64,000 nucleotides of DNA, from contig JXTB01000482.1 of the NCBI GenBank assembly GCA_002914805.1, forward strand, positions 255,577-319,576, given 5' to 3'. The notes under the pieces were generated by a model. It searched no databases and was not told the DNA's origin. It saw only the letters and a list, made by a program, of their open reading frames with translations. This document shows positions 12,037-22,912 of this stretch, piece by piece. Each line of letters starts with the position of its first letter. The first letter of the stretch is position 1. The translations under genes and the position numbers were made by a program. This stretch comes from Parasponia andersonii (Eukaryota; Streptophyta; Magnoliopsida; Rosales; Cannabaceae).

Positions 12037-12182
12037 GTTAGGGTTTATGTCCTAAAAATATATATATATATATATTAGATATTTGCTAAATTAATAAAAT
12101 AATATTTTTTTCTATTTGAAATGTACATAATTTATATGTTTTTAAATATCAGAAAAAAAAATAATTTGTATACATAAAATTA
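12037..12182 (+). mobile_element. Copia LTR 5' fragment
   Basis: It begins TGTTAGGGTTTATGTCCTAAA and continues with AATTAATAAAATAATATTTTT, CTATTTGAA, ATAATTTATATGT and TTTAAATAT. The same series occurs in the same order on the minus strand just inside the Copia LTR at 54534 and downwards. It is therefore a truncated LTR of the same or a close family. A (TA)n tract interrupts it. Sequence from 12183 to 12540 shows nothing recognisable. Confidence 0.6.
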
Positions 12183-12864
12183 ATTTATAAATTTGAAGAC
12201 GAAAAAAAAACTTCAAAAATGTTAAAGCAAAATGATCCCTGTCAATTATCTTGAAGAAAACTGCACGAGATCCACGGAAAAAGAAAAGAAGAGGAAAATA
12301 GTAACAGATGTGGGTCGACGCATTAATTAGTTTATGTCATATTATGATTCCATGGCAACTCTGTAATTTTAGAATTAATCGAAGGGTCCTTTTTCCTCTG
12401 AAATTTGTCTCCAATGACTGTAAGAATTTAATTTACACATGTCAGATGCTAAAGGCAACGGCTGACGAAGCGGGTGTTGAAGGGGTTGTACGTAGCACCC
12501 TCAACATAGCTTAAAGAACTGAAATCAAAATATGAAATAAACGACACTAAAATTTAAAAACAACATAATAAACAATGAAACAAACGACAACAAAGGTAGT
12601 ACATGAATACGAGGAAAAAGTCACAATAAAAAGAAATGGAAATATTCTGAAAATAAAAAAGAAATGGAAATAAACGATAAAACATAAACGAAACCACCAC
12701 CCAGAAAAAAAAAAATAATAAACACCCGACAGAAGGACGAGAAGGGGATGAAGTGTATCCCTAAAATTCAAACGGAAGTTAACAAAATTCAATTGCTTCA
12801 CACAAGAAGTAAACAAAATATAAAATGAGACTTCATGCTCAATTTGTAGTGGGTGTTGATTTGA

Positions 12865-15800
12865 TCAAATTACAACTGAAACTGAATGCTCTAAATCTCC
12901 TAACGTCAATATATGATGACCCAACGGCAATACTCTTTGTCCTTTCTCATTAGCAAAGCTAAGATGCATACATGGATCCACTTGGATGCTAGTCGTAGTA
13001 GATCTGTTTGAAATAGTATGCACACTATTAAATCCTATTAGCTGTTTCTCTGGTGCGCCTTGGATGACTTTTGGCGATCTAGAGAATAACATCACAATAT
13101 GGCCACCATCCATGTCTCCTACATTCATCACAGATATTTGAACAAAGAATCTCAACGAATCACAAGATATTAACTCATCCATGTTTACATAATCAGGTCC
13201 ATCTCCTACTTGGTTTGGTATGTTTTTCTTGAAAGATCCCGATAAGGTTAATTTGTTCGGAACTGAAAAGAATTTGTAAGTGTAGTTGCTGTAGCTCAGG
13301 CCCTGTCCAAATGAATATACTTTGCTTCCAGTGTAAAATCTGTAAGTTCTTCCAGGATAGCCATGAGAAGGATCAGCTCGCATTCTCATGTCGGTCATGG
13401 GCACATTGGTGAAGGACTCGGGATACCAAGTCATAGGAAGCCTTCCACCTAAGTATTGGCAGATCCATAAAAATAGGTTAGCTTAATCAAGATCGTAGAT
13501 CTATGGACGTAAACTAGAATTCAAAAAACATCTTAAGTTTGTTTCATATACTTGAGAATTAAACCTTTGTCATGTCACCTTTTCAGCTTAATGGTTACAC
13601 TTCAGGAGTAACTCAGTTTTAACAACCAAAACTAAACCGAAAATGATTCCCTTTAATAGGATCTAATATTGGTTCATGTATTTTAAAAGCCTACCCGGAT
13701 TGACATCTCCAAAGATAATTTCTGTAAGTGCTTGTCCACCAGCCTCCCCGGGGTAGCCAATCCAGAGAATGCCCGCAATTCGTGGGTCCTTTTCAGCAAA
13801 TGATACATCAAGAGGTCCACCACCGGTAAGAACTAGAATCACTGGTTTTTTACTAGCAGCAGCCACAGAGGAGACAAGAGCCATCTGTTTTCCGGGTAAG
13901 AGAAGACTAACTCGGTCATGATCTTCAGTTTCTTGGGACAAATCGATACCAAGGACAACAACAACAAAATCAGCATATTTTGCAATGCGAATTGCTTCAT
14001 GAAAGCCGGCATCAGAGTCACATGATACGTTAAGGCAACCAGTTGCATAATATGTATTCTTTATGAACTCTTGAAATCCATCAACGAGGCTCTTTGAGCT
14101 GCAGGGAATTCCTATTCAACCAAGACACCACTCCATTAAATTGGAATCAATAAGAAGAAGTGTATGAACCTGACAACAGTATAAGTCAACAAACTAATAT
14201 CATATACAGCTTAAAATACCTGTATAGCCACCCTCCAATTTACTAGCGTTATTTGCCAGTGGACCAATAACAGCCAAGGAAGAAACAGCAACCTTCTTCA
14301 GAGGCAGGAAATTCTTATCATTTTTAAGAAGGACAATACCCTGCCTTGCCGCTTCAAGTGCTAATTTCTTGTTTTCTAAGGTACAAACATCTTGAGGTCC
14401 CAATCTTCCATATTTCCCTTTCACAGGATCCCCTTCAAACAAACGAAGACGGAGTTGAACCGAGAAAAGATTGAGAAGTGCTCTGTCTACATCTTCCTCT
14501 TGCACCTTCCCTTGTTTAATCGCAGAAAGAGTATGTCTATACAAGTACGTTCCACAATTGATATCCGTTCCTGCAAATAACAGGTAGATCAATAAATCTT
14601 CTTAAACAATTCCAGAGACTAGTCATAGTCATTGCCAGAAAATTAAACAAATTTAATGGAATAAAATTGGGCAAAAACTATCAAAGACCTGCTTTAAGAA
14701 CATCAGCAACCGCATCTTCAGGATCCTTGGCGTAATGCTGGTAGTCAAACACTGTGGCCACAGCATCACAATCCGAGGTAATATATCTGTACTTCATGGC
14801 ATTAAGGTGCATACATCGTACGTATGAGGCTTAATCAAGCAAAAGTTTAAACATCACATTAGGCTAATCAACAAATAAAACTCTGAAAGTATAATTACCC
14901 TTTAAAGCCCCATTTATCCCGAGCAATATCCAGTAGATCCTTCCGAGCACAGGCAGGAACCCCATTAACTTCATTGTAGGAACACATTAAACAGCTAGCT
15001 TTTCCTTGCTGAACACAACTACGGAAAGGTGGCTGATACGTGTCCTCAAAATCTTGGTCCGTAATCTATTAAAGAAAAAGACATTCTAAGCTAAAAGCCT
15101 AATACATAGAAAACCAGTTCGATTTAGTATTTTATCAAAAGGTCACATTTCAAGCTAAAACAAATCAAACCCGGTAAAATTTAGTAAACATTTTATCAGA
15201 TATACTAAGCTAAAACAGACCAAACCCAGTTGAAATTGGCGAACATCTAATCAAAACAAGACAAAACACTCACCACTGCATTGAAATTGTACCTAGTGAA
15301 ACTTGCCCACTTGTCCAAATCGTAAGCAGTCAAATGTTTACAACAAGCAGAAAGCATTAGATCATGACTCCCACCAACACCATCATCATCCTCCAAAACT
15401 CTCTTCTCCCCAAACACATCTCCAATTCCATCACCGAACCTCGATTCCCCTCCCTGAAAACCCTTCACGAACTCAACAGCATAAGCCGAAACCACCATGG
15501 GGTCCTCCCCTGGGGTCTCCTGGCCCCTTCCCCATCTGGGGTCCCTGAAAATATTAACATTGGGGGCCCAAAACGTCAACCCAGCTTGCCCAACATTGTA
15601 CATAGCTCGAGCCTCGACCGCTATGGCCGATCCGATTCTGAACCAGAGAGTCCGATTGAACGAGGCCGCCGTGAGAAGCACTTGGGGGAAGCTGGTAGCC
15701 GATGAAACGACGCCGTCGAAGGTGACTCCGGGGCCATTGGTGGCAAGGCCGTGGAGCGACTCGGACCACCATTCGAAGGCGGGTATGCCGAGCCTGGGGA

Positions 15801-16044
15801 TGGCGGAGGCGTTGTTGGTGAGCTGTTCGATCTTTTCTTGGAGGGTGAGAAGGGAAACGAGGGAGTGAGCTCGTGCGGCGATGGAGAGTGAGGTGTTGCA
15901 GAAGGGGTAGGAGCTATGGTGGGGTAGCTCGCATGGGAACCGAGGCTTTGGGAGGATGGAAACGGCGGAGAGGAGTTTGAGTAAGAAGAAAAAGAAGAAG
16001 ATGATGATGATGATGAATAGAGGTCTCCAATGAGGAGTAGACAT
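12865..16044 (-). CDS. BXL6: Beta-D-xylosidase, GH3 family, BXL6 type (6 exons, 795 aa)
   Basis: This is a predicted secreted exo-hydrolase that removes xylosyl (possibly arabinosyl) residues from wall xylan or arabinoxylan. The specificity comes from family knowledge. Exons on the minus strand are 16044-15274, 15065-14899, 14786-14689, 14570-14220, 14111-13695 and 13448-12865. All introns are GT-AG and phases join without shifts, giving 795 aa, normal for plant BXL proteins. A very hydrophobic Ile/Phe-rich signal segment covers residues 9-26. The GH3 motifs [23 protein letters not shown] and SDCDAV follow; Asp318 in SDCDAV should be the nucleophile. Next come the GH3 C-domain, with LLLPGKQ and [10 protein letters not shown], and a fibronectin III-like tail. 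The start is the first ATG; a TTG three codons upstream lies in the same frame but is not a likely start. Its neighbour downstream is a broken tandem copy. Similarity to BXL6 is judged from memory. Confidence 0.93.
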
Positions 16045-16112
16045 GTTCTGCAATTCTGATCAGGAACGGTAACTCTCGGAATCTTCAGTCCCTCAAAGAG
16101 TCATGTGATTGA

Positions 16113-16120
16113 CCATATAA
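16113..16120 (-). promoter_or_regulatory. Possible TATA box of the beta-xylosidase gene
   Basis: The minus strand reads TTATATGG about 70 nt before the ATG at 16044. A start of transcription some 30 nt further would leave a short leader. This is position and sequence only; no transcript evidence. Confidence 0.3.
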
Positions 16121-16129
16121 TCATATTAG

Positions 16130-16726
16130 TGGATGACTTTTTCTACATTTGAGTCGCAATCTAATCTACCTGTAACATCTATATTTACATGCTGACTAAA
16201 ACAAAAGTGTGATACAAATGAGATAAGACTCGTTTGGACATGCTAAATGTTGTTAATGCTAAATTTTAGTATTATAAAAAAAATCTTTTTTTAATGGTAT
16301 GTTATATTTGGCATACTTAGCACAAAGTATAACATGTTTTAAATTTTAGCTTACCTTGTTATTTATAATATTATCACTATTTTATATATAAAATATTCAA
16401 GTATTTCATAATTTTATCAAAATTTAATACTCGTATTTATTTTTTTATTAAATTGTATTTATAATTTTATTTTTACTAAAGTACAATTAATTATAGTTAA
16501 TAGGAGAATATTTTTTATTTATATTTTTTTGTATTGATTAATTTATAGAATATGAGTACTTCTAAATTAGTAGATAAAGTTAATTTTTATGATTAGTAAT
16601 TAAATGATAAAATAATAAGAGTATATAATAGAAAAAATATATTTTATATATGAGATTAATGTTTAAGATACAAAATAGTATTTATTTTAGCATATATATT
16701 TTAGAGCAAAATTCAAAAAGCGTTTG
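16130..16726. other. AT-rich upstream region of the beta-xylosidase gene
   Basis: No gene is visible. It is AT-rich sequence with repeated TTAGCAC/TTTTAGTATA-type words that recur in the tandem duplication that follows. It probably derives from an old repeat. Confidence 0.5.
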
Positions 16727-17143
16727 TTAAATTTATACATTAGCACATCATTTTTTAGTATAATGCATTAGTGATGGTCTAAGAGTGCATAAATATATTT
16801 TCTAATTTTGATGTATCAAATCATGTCCAACTCAAGGATAGAAAATAAGTTGGAAAAACAAATTGTTCCCAAAAGCCTTAGCCCTTTTCTTTCTCTCTCT
16901 CTCCAAAAAAGTCAGTATCACCCTTAAATTTATACATTAGCACACTATTTTTTAGCATAATGCATTAGAGATAGTCTAAGAATACATAAATATATTTTCT
17001 AATTTTGATGTATCAAATCATGTCCAACTCGAGGATAGAAAATAAGTTAGAAAAACGAATTGTTCCCAAAAGCCCAAGCCCTCTCTCTCTCTCTCTCTCT
17101 CTTTCTGTCTTCTAACTCTCAACAAAAAAGTCAGTATCATCCC
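16727..17143. repeat. Two-copy direct tandem duplication, about 200 bp per unit
   Basis: Copies at 16727-16925 and 16926-17143 both begin TAAATTTATACATTAGCAC. Both pass through TTTGATGTATCAAATCATG and TTGTTCCCAAAAGCC, then a (CT)n tract, and end AAAAAAGTCAGTATCA. The second copy has the longer CT tract. No protein-coding frame spans them. The following sequence to about 17700 includes a 36-bp repeat around 17430-17505 (AGTATTGAAGTCAATA / AGTATTGACGTCAATA). Confidence 0.88.
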
Positions 17144-19918
17144 AGTTGGAGGCCGGAGAGGGGTTCTTTATTTCTCCTTCTCTGACCTGCTCTCCTTCCT
17201 TTCTTCTTCATCCTCCTCCCTATTTCTTTTTTTTTATTTTAGAGTTTTAATAATTTTATATCTAGATTTAGTTTGTAGTACCACATTTTGTGTGGATTTT
17301 AGTCTAATCTAGATCTTAAATCTGAGATTTCTTTTCAGATCTGGATATGTTTTAGTGGCTAGATATTGTTTTCTTTTCTTTTTTTCCCTTTGGCCTCGTA
17401 TAGTCTTTCCCCTCAAAAACATAGCTAGGAGTAAGTATTGAAGTCAATAGATCACTGATGGTCTTTATAAGTATTGACGTCAATAAATCACTGACGGTCT
17501 TTATTATCTACTTCTCTTGAAGAATCAGGGTAACTTATATATTTGTTATTAGTTATGTTTGTGATTCATTTTTCGTCTCCTTTATTTGAGGAGTTTATAA
17601 TTGTAATCCTTATATTTATATTATAATTTGAAGTTTTTTCTTCGATTAATGATATTCCGTTGAGAACCCATTTATATATTTTTTTTAAAAAAATCATGTC
17701 CAACTCGTGATTACAAGTTACGTTATACATAAAATTTATACTGAACTTGTCATATATTCAAATCATCACAGGTAAGATTTTTTTTTTTTTTAAAAAAATG
17801 ATATAGGTTGTATCTTGGACATGATTAGAGAGAATAAAATTAACTTAGCCAATTTAAGATTTGATAAGAGTAAAACTAGACATGGATCAGACCGTAGGTC
17901 TTCTCTCTTTTCTCTAATTATTTTTTGAGATGATAACTTAACAGTAAAAACATTTAACACAAGTCCAAAAAAAAAATAATAATAACAACACAAGTTACTT
18001 AATTTATATTTTGTATTTTGTAATTATGGTGTAATTGAATAATGGAAGAAAATATCATTTGGAATCTTGGATAGATATATAGAGAAACATGACATAGACA
18101 AGAATCTACTTTCAACTAGATTCGTGGTTTGTTAAGCATCTGGAAAAGTTCATAAATACCAATTTTCTTAAGCGTATTTTCATAAAAACTTATTTTTATT
18201 TCTATTTTCATAAATATATTTTTATTTTTATAAATACTTATTTTTATACATTTTTTGGAGAAATATAAACCATGAGTATTTTATTCATGGAATATATACA
18301 GCAGGTTACATTTCATGAATAAAAATTATACCTCAAAATCGGTGTGCATTTCAAAATATATACATATACCATATTGTATAAATTTATACAATAAATGTAA
18401 ACTAGAGGTAAAAATGTACATTATAAACATGTATCACATATATTTTACATATGAAATATATACCACAAAAATAGGTATTTTTGAAACAACATTAAAACAA
18501 GTATATTTACACATCAAAATTGGAAAGTAAGAGATCATAAAATATGAGGCACAAAAATGAGTATTGGGTGTAAATTTCTCCTAATTTTTCTCTGTTTAGA
18601 TTTTTTTTTTCATTTTCTTTTTTCCTACAAAACACATGGGTAGTTAATTCGAATTAAAAGACTGGCCAAAATAACAAAAATATGCCCCCCGAAAAGAAAA
18701 GGGGCAATTAATGAGATTAGCGAATTTGGATTATTGGTCTATCTAGGAAATAATTAGATTTTTAACCAAGGATAAATGACTCTATTAGTCCCTGAATCAT
18801 GGAGAAAGTCTTATTTTAGTCTTCAAACTTTAAATTGTATCGTATTGGTCCTTAAACTATGAAAAATATTTTATTTTATTCTTTTTCGCTATGGATAGCA
18901 CTACATGTTCCAACTTTTGTACCAAATTTTTTGCACCAATACATGTAGCATATAAGTTATCACTTTTTAATTAGTATGTTAATATTTACCACAAATAGAA
19001 ATAAATATTATCACTAATTGAGCAGTGACAAATCACATACTATATGTGCTGGTATTAAAATTTTGGTACAAAAATTGATACCTCAAGTATTATCCTTTTG
19101 CTATACATTTTATTTGAGTCTTATCAAAATGAGCATATGAGTTATATTTCTCATTTTGTGTTCTTGATTTTAACAAAATATCACATTTTAAAAAATTCTA
19201 CGTTGCATTACTATCCAATATTCAATTAATTTTTATTCAACCAACTACCTTTTAATTTAATTCAAATTTTAATCTATGTATAGTGTTGGATGATGCTTCC
19301 GAATGTAAAATAAATATAATAGAATAGTATAAATGCCTTATGTGCCCTTATGTTAAAAATAAACGAAATATATAACAAAAAGAACTATCTGACTAAATCG
19401 AATAATCCAACCAACTCGAATAACCTGACCAATCCGATTAAAAGATAACCCAAGTTGAATTCAGGTTAATAAATGCCAACCCGAAATTATAATGGTCAAG
19501 TTAGACGGTTTTGACAACCCACCTAATATAACCCAACCTGACTGAATAAGATTTATTCTTATTTTTTTAATTTATTTAATTTATTTTTCAATATATATTA
19601 TATAAAAGTCGAAAAAAAATAAGGGAAATTAGTAAAAAAAATAAAATTATATTTTTAAACACTAAGCCGGGTTAACTCGACTAACCCAACCAAATTATTA
19701 GTCGGGTTACAAATTTAAACTTCTAAAATTGGACGGGTTTCAGGTTGCAAAAATTCAACCCAAAATTAATAAGTGGGTTAACCTCACAACCTGTCTGATG
19801 CTCAGCCTTAAGCGGACCCACTTACTTGGTCTGTGAACCAGATCGCACGTCGTCGTTATCCTGTTCGAAGAAGACAAGTTTGTACAGGGAGGTGGGATGA
19901 AATGTGGTATTTCTTAGA
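17144..19918. other. Gene-free interval with repeat-like sequence
   Basis: No convincing gene. 17144-17420 is pyrimidine-rich and could be a leader-like stretch, but no frame follows. 18140-18590 is an AT-rich stretch with loosely complementary ends and short frames only. 18780-18900 has the 'agtccctgaatcatg / ggtccttaaactatg' wording common at the ends of plant MULE-like or non-autonomous elements. 19380-19810 has many TAACCCAACC/GGGTTGGGTT-type words, typical of an old transposon. None could be bounded. Confidence 0.4.
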
Positions 19919-20422
19919 GGCTTCGTTTGGTATGCTAGATAGGATATGATAGGATAGAATAAGATAGGATTATAATCCAATCCTATCACATGTTTGGTGT
20001 GCTAGTTTTTGTTTACATAGGATTAGCGTGTGTTTCATAGTTTTAACTAAATAACGATTCTGAGATTTGATTAATTAGAAAAAATACACTTTTAAAAATT
20101 AATTTTGAGAAATACCATTTTTAAAACTCAATTTTATAAAAATAACATTTTACAAACTTATTTACAAAAATATCACTTTTAAAATATTTGAAAAAACCAC
20201 TTCTAAAAAAATATTTTTAAAAATACCACTTTTGCAACTTAATTTTGGGAAAATATCTTTTTTTATATAAATTTATTTGTGAAAGTACCAATTATAAAAA
20301 AAAATTTCAAAAAATACCATTTCTAGTTTTACCACTTTCAAAAGTTTATTTCAAAAGTACCACTTTAAAGTTTAATTTTGAAAGTACCATTTTTTACTAT
20401 TTTTAAAATGTTCTATTATTTT

Positions 20423-21735
20423 TGTTGGAATATTTATCCTAAAAAGTGTATTTCTAATTTTATCATTTTTAGTATAAACAACTTTTTCTTATATACAATT
20501 ATAATATTTGCTAGATTAAATTGTCTCAGTTGAATGCTTATTTATCTGAAAAAAATTCTATGGCTTTATTTGTTTATAAAGAAACAAACATGATTAAGTG
20601 TTAATTATACGGAGATTTGTTTTTTTTTATCTAAGTCTTAATTAATTAGTTCATAATTTGTAAATAAAAATGGAATACTTTATTTACTAAATATTGTAAT
20701 GTTTGTCTATCTCAATGGGAATGATGTGTCTCAAATCATTGAATTGTCTGATTTTTGATAGATTCACCAGTACAATATAAATAAGTTATGTGTATTAAAC
20801 TGGACCAGGTAATATAAAATTAGAGTATCGTAATTCAATTCTTATATTACCACAAATTAGCTCTTAGCATGTAGATCTTAATCATTGATATTTGACCGGA
20901 TAAACTTTCATGGGTTGTAACCTTTTGATCTGTTAAAAGACTAACCTCTATGAAATTGGAAGTGAACTCTGGCATATTGGAAGTTATGATTTATGAATTG
21001 ATGGGAACACCAAATATTTAATGGCACTATACATTAATGCTACTTTAAGATCTTTCAAGATTCATGGAATAATTAAATCTAAGATCTTATTATTCACTTT
21101 ATGAATTGGTTGATAATTTTGTCTAAATTTCCATTGAGAACAAAATTATCAACAATATTATTCTTTGATAGAAAAGTGGTAACTTAAAGGTAAATATGTG
21201 TTGAAGGGGTATTATGATAATTTCACTTATCCAACTACGACATTGTATAGGGATTTTATATATGATATAGAATATGCTAGACAGATCAGTTAATCAAGGT
21301 TAGTTGATTGAATCTCTATAAAAGGCATGACATCTAATCTAAGAGTACAGCATTAGGCTTTTAGTAGAGTGTCTCATTTACTAATAGTATTTGTATAAAT
21401 ACCATAATTAGAGTTATTATGTATTTATTATACTATTGGAGCTTAGATTATTTGGATCCATTAGGTCCTTTGTCTAACTCAATAAAGCTTATTAATTGGT
21501 TGGTGATATTTATGAAATTAGTTTCATAAAACTGTGTACAATAATGATTCTACATAGAATTTGATATTTTTATAAATAAGTTACATGAGTTTGATATATT
21601 TATAAAAATACACCTAAAACCTAAATTGGCGAACAAGCCCAATTCTAGTTGGACTAGGATTAGCTATTTTGGGCCTTATTTATATAAGATATATGAGAGA
21701 AAAAATTATACAATAATACTAAGTGTGCTACACGT

Positions 21736-21823
<88 letters not shown>

Positions 21824-22280
21824 ACCACCTTAGGCTAAGTGAGAGAGAAAAAGTTTCATACAACTTCACATTCTTATCTCATGTCCCAATATCCCAAAAG
21901 ATCAAGAAAGTGTTCTTGATCGTTATCCAATAGAGGATTCAACTTGGTACCCACTCATCTCTTTAACTAAGAGCAAGAGCATAGGCAAGAAGATCTAGGG
22001 TTGGAGATCTGATCACCATCAACAAAGAGATCAAGTAGGAGCACGCTACAAAGCGTAAGCCCTAATCTCATCTCTAAGGTTTATGCATCTAGATTTGATT
22101 TATGTTATACATAATCCTATATACGATGCATACATGTTATATGGTTATGAAAATAGGTTTTTCATGTAAAATTTTAACCTAAATTCGTTATTTTTTCTAC
22201 TACATTTATGATGCGATCATGTATTTTTCTGTAGTTTGCATGCATGTATGTTTTGTATTAAGTGTTAGATAATTCCAGCA
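20423..22280 (+). mobile_element. Solo LTR of a Copia-like element, 1858 bp, with intact target duplication
   Basis: It begins TGTTGGAAT and ends ATTCCAGCA, a good inverted pair with TG...CA ends. The five bases on either side are identical, ATTTT at 20418-20422 and ATTTT at 22281-22285. There is no internal region, so it is a solo LTR left by LTR-LTR recombination. An 80-bp GA microsatellite (21739-21818) lies inside. The strand given assumes the TGTTGGAA end is 5'. The copies of this family elsewhere in the window are not close enough to be called the same family. Confidence 0.85.
21739..21818. repeat. (GA)n microsatellite
   Basis: An almost uninterrupted 80-bp GA run with one AA interruption, inside the solo LTR. 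The translated Arg-Glu frames through it are artefacts. Confidence 0.97.
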
Positions 22281-22618
22281 ATTTTTAATCAAATTCCTAA
22301 TCTCTCCGAATCCCAAATTCTCAAGAGAATAAGATTGTCCTATTCTAAGGATATTATTTTCAAAGTGGATTATTTTAATACAATCCTATATCTCTCATAT
22401 ACATACACCAAATATAAGATTAGTTTAATCTAATCTAATCCAATCTTTATCCTGTATTTCAAACATGGCCAAAAAGTACCGTATGAAAGTATTAAAACTA
22501 GGAGAATCATATACGTGTAGTCATTGTTTTTTTTTAATAAAAACATTGTGTATACTTAGTATTCTTTTGCATAATTAGGAGAATATTTGGTTATCTACGA
22601 CCATTTTAGAAAAGAATT

Positions 22619-22912
22619 GCAAATATACAATAGACTCAATTTTTTTCTAAATCCAGTACAGCATTATTTTAGAAAATATTAATTTTTAATTTTTTTTAAA
22701 TACCCTTTTTAAAAATAGTAACCAGTAATATGTGACCAGTTTTTGAGTACTGGTAACTAGTAACTAAAAGTATTTATAACTTATAACTAGTAACTAGTAA
22801 TCATTTATAAAAGTAGTATTTTTCTAAAATCTTTTTAAAAAGTATTATTTTTCTAAAAAAAAGTAGTACGGTAATTAGAAGAAAAAAAATTGACCTATTG
22901 TATTTTTATAAT
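22619..22912. repeat. MITE-like element with inverted ends, about 300 bp
   Basis: The left end reads AAATATACAATAGACTCAA followed by a T run, TCTAA and CAGTAC. The right end read on the other strand gives AAATACAATAGGTCAATTTT followed by TTCTAATTACCGTAC. The interior is rich in TAACTAGTAACTAGTAA words. No coding sequence. Confidence 0.6.

Larger units (their letters stand above)
19919..22470. mobile_element. TIR-type element (Harbinger/hAT-like ends) containing a nested solo LTR
   Basis: The left end GGCTTCGTTTGGTATGCTAG (19919) is matched by the inverse of the right end, which read on the minus strand is GGCCATGTTTGAAATACAGG (22470). GATA-rich segments and a TTTGGTGTxxTA word follow at both ends. 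Ends of this 'GGC..GTTTGG' type are common among plant PIF/Harbinger-like MITEs. Without the solo LTR at 20423-22280 the element would be about 0.7 kb. It is non-coding; 20060-20410 holds roughly ten diverged copies of an AATACCACTTTTAAAA word. The target duplication is unclear. Confidence 0.55.

Noticed and set aside
15303-15868. Plus-strand frames of 81-123 codons opposite xylosidase exon 1
   Set aside because: They are antisense to a well-supported exon and have no similarity of their own.
16042-16053. TTG start three codons before the xylosidase ATG
   Set aside because: Plant genes rarely start at TTG, and the ATG at 16044 gives a good signal peptide directly.
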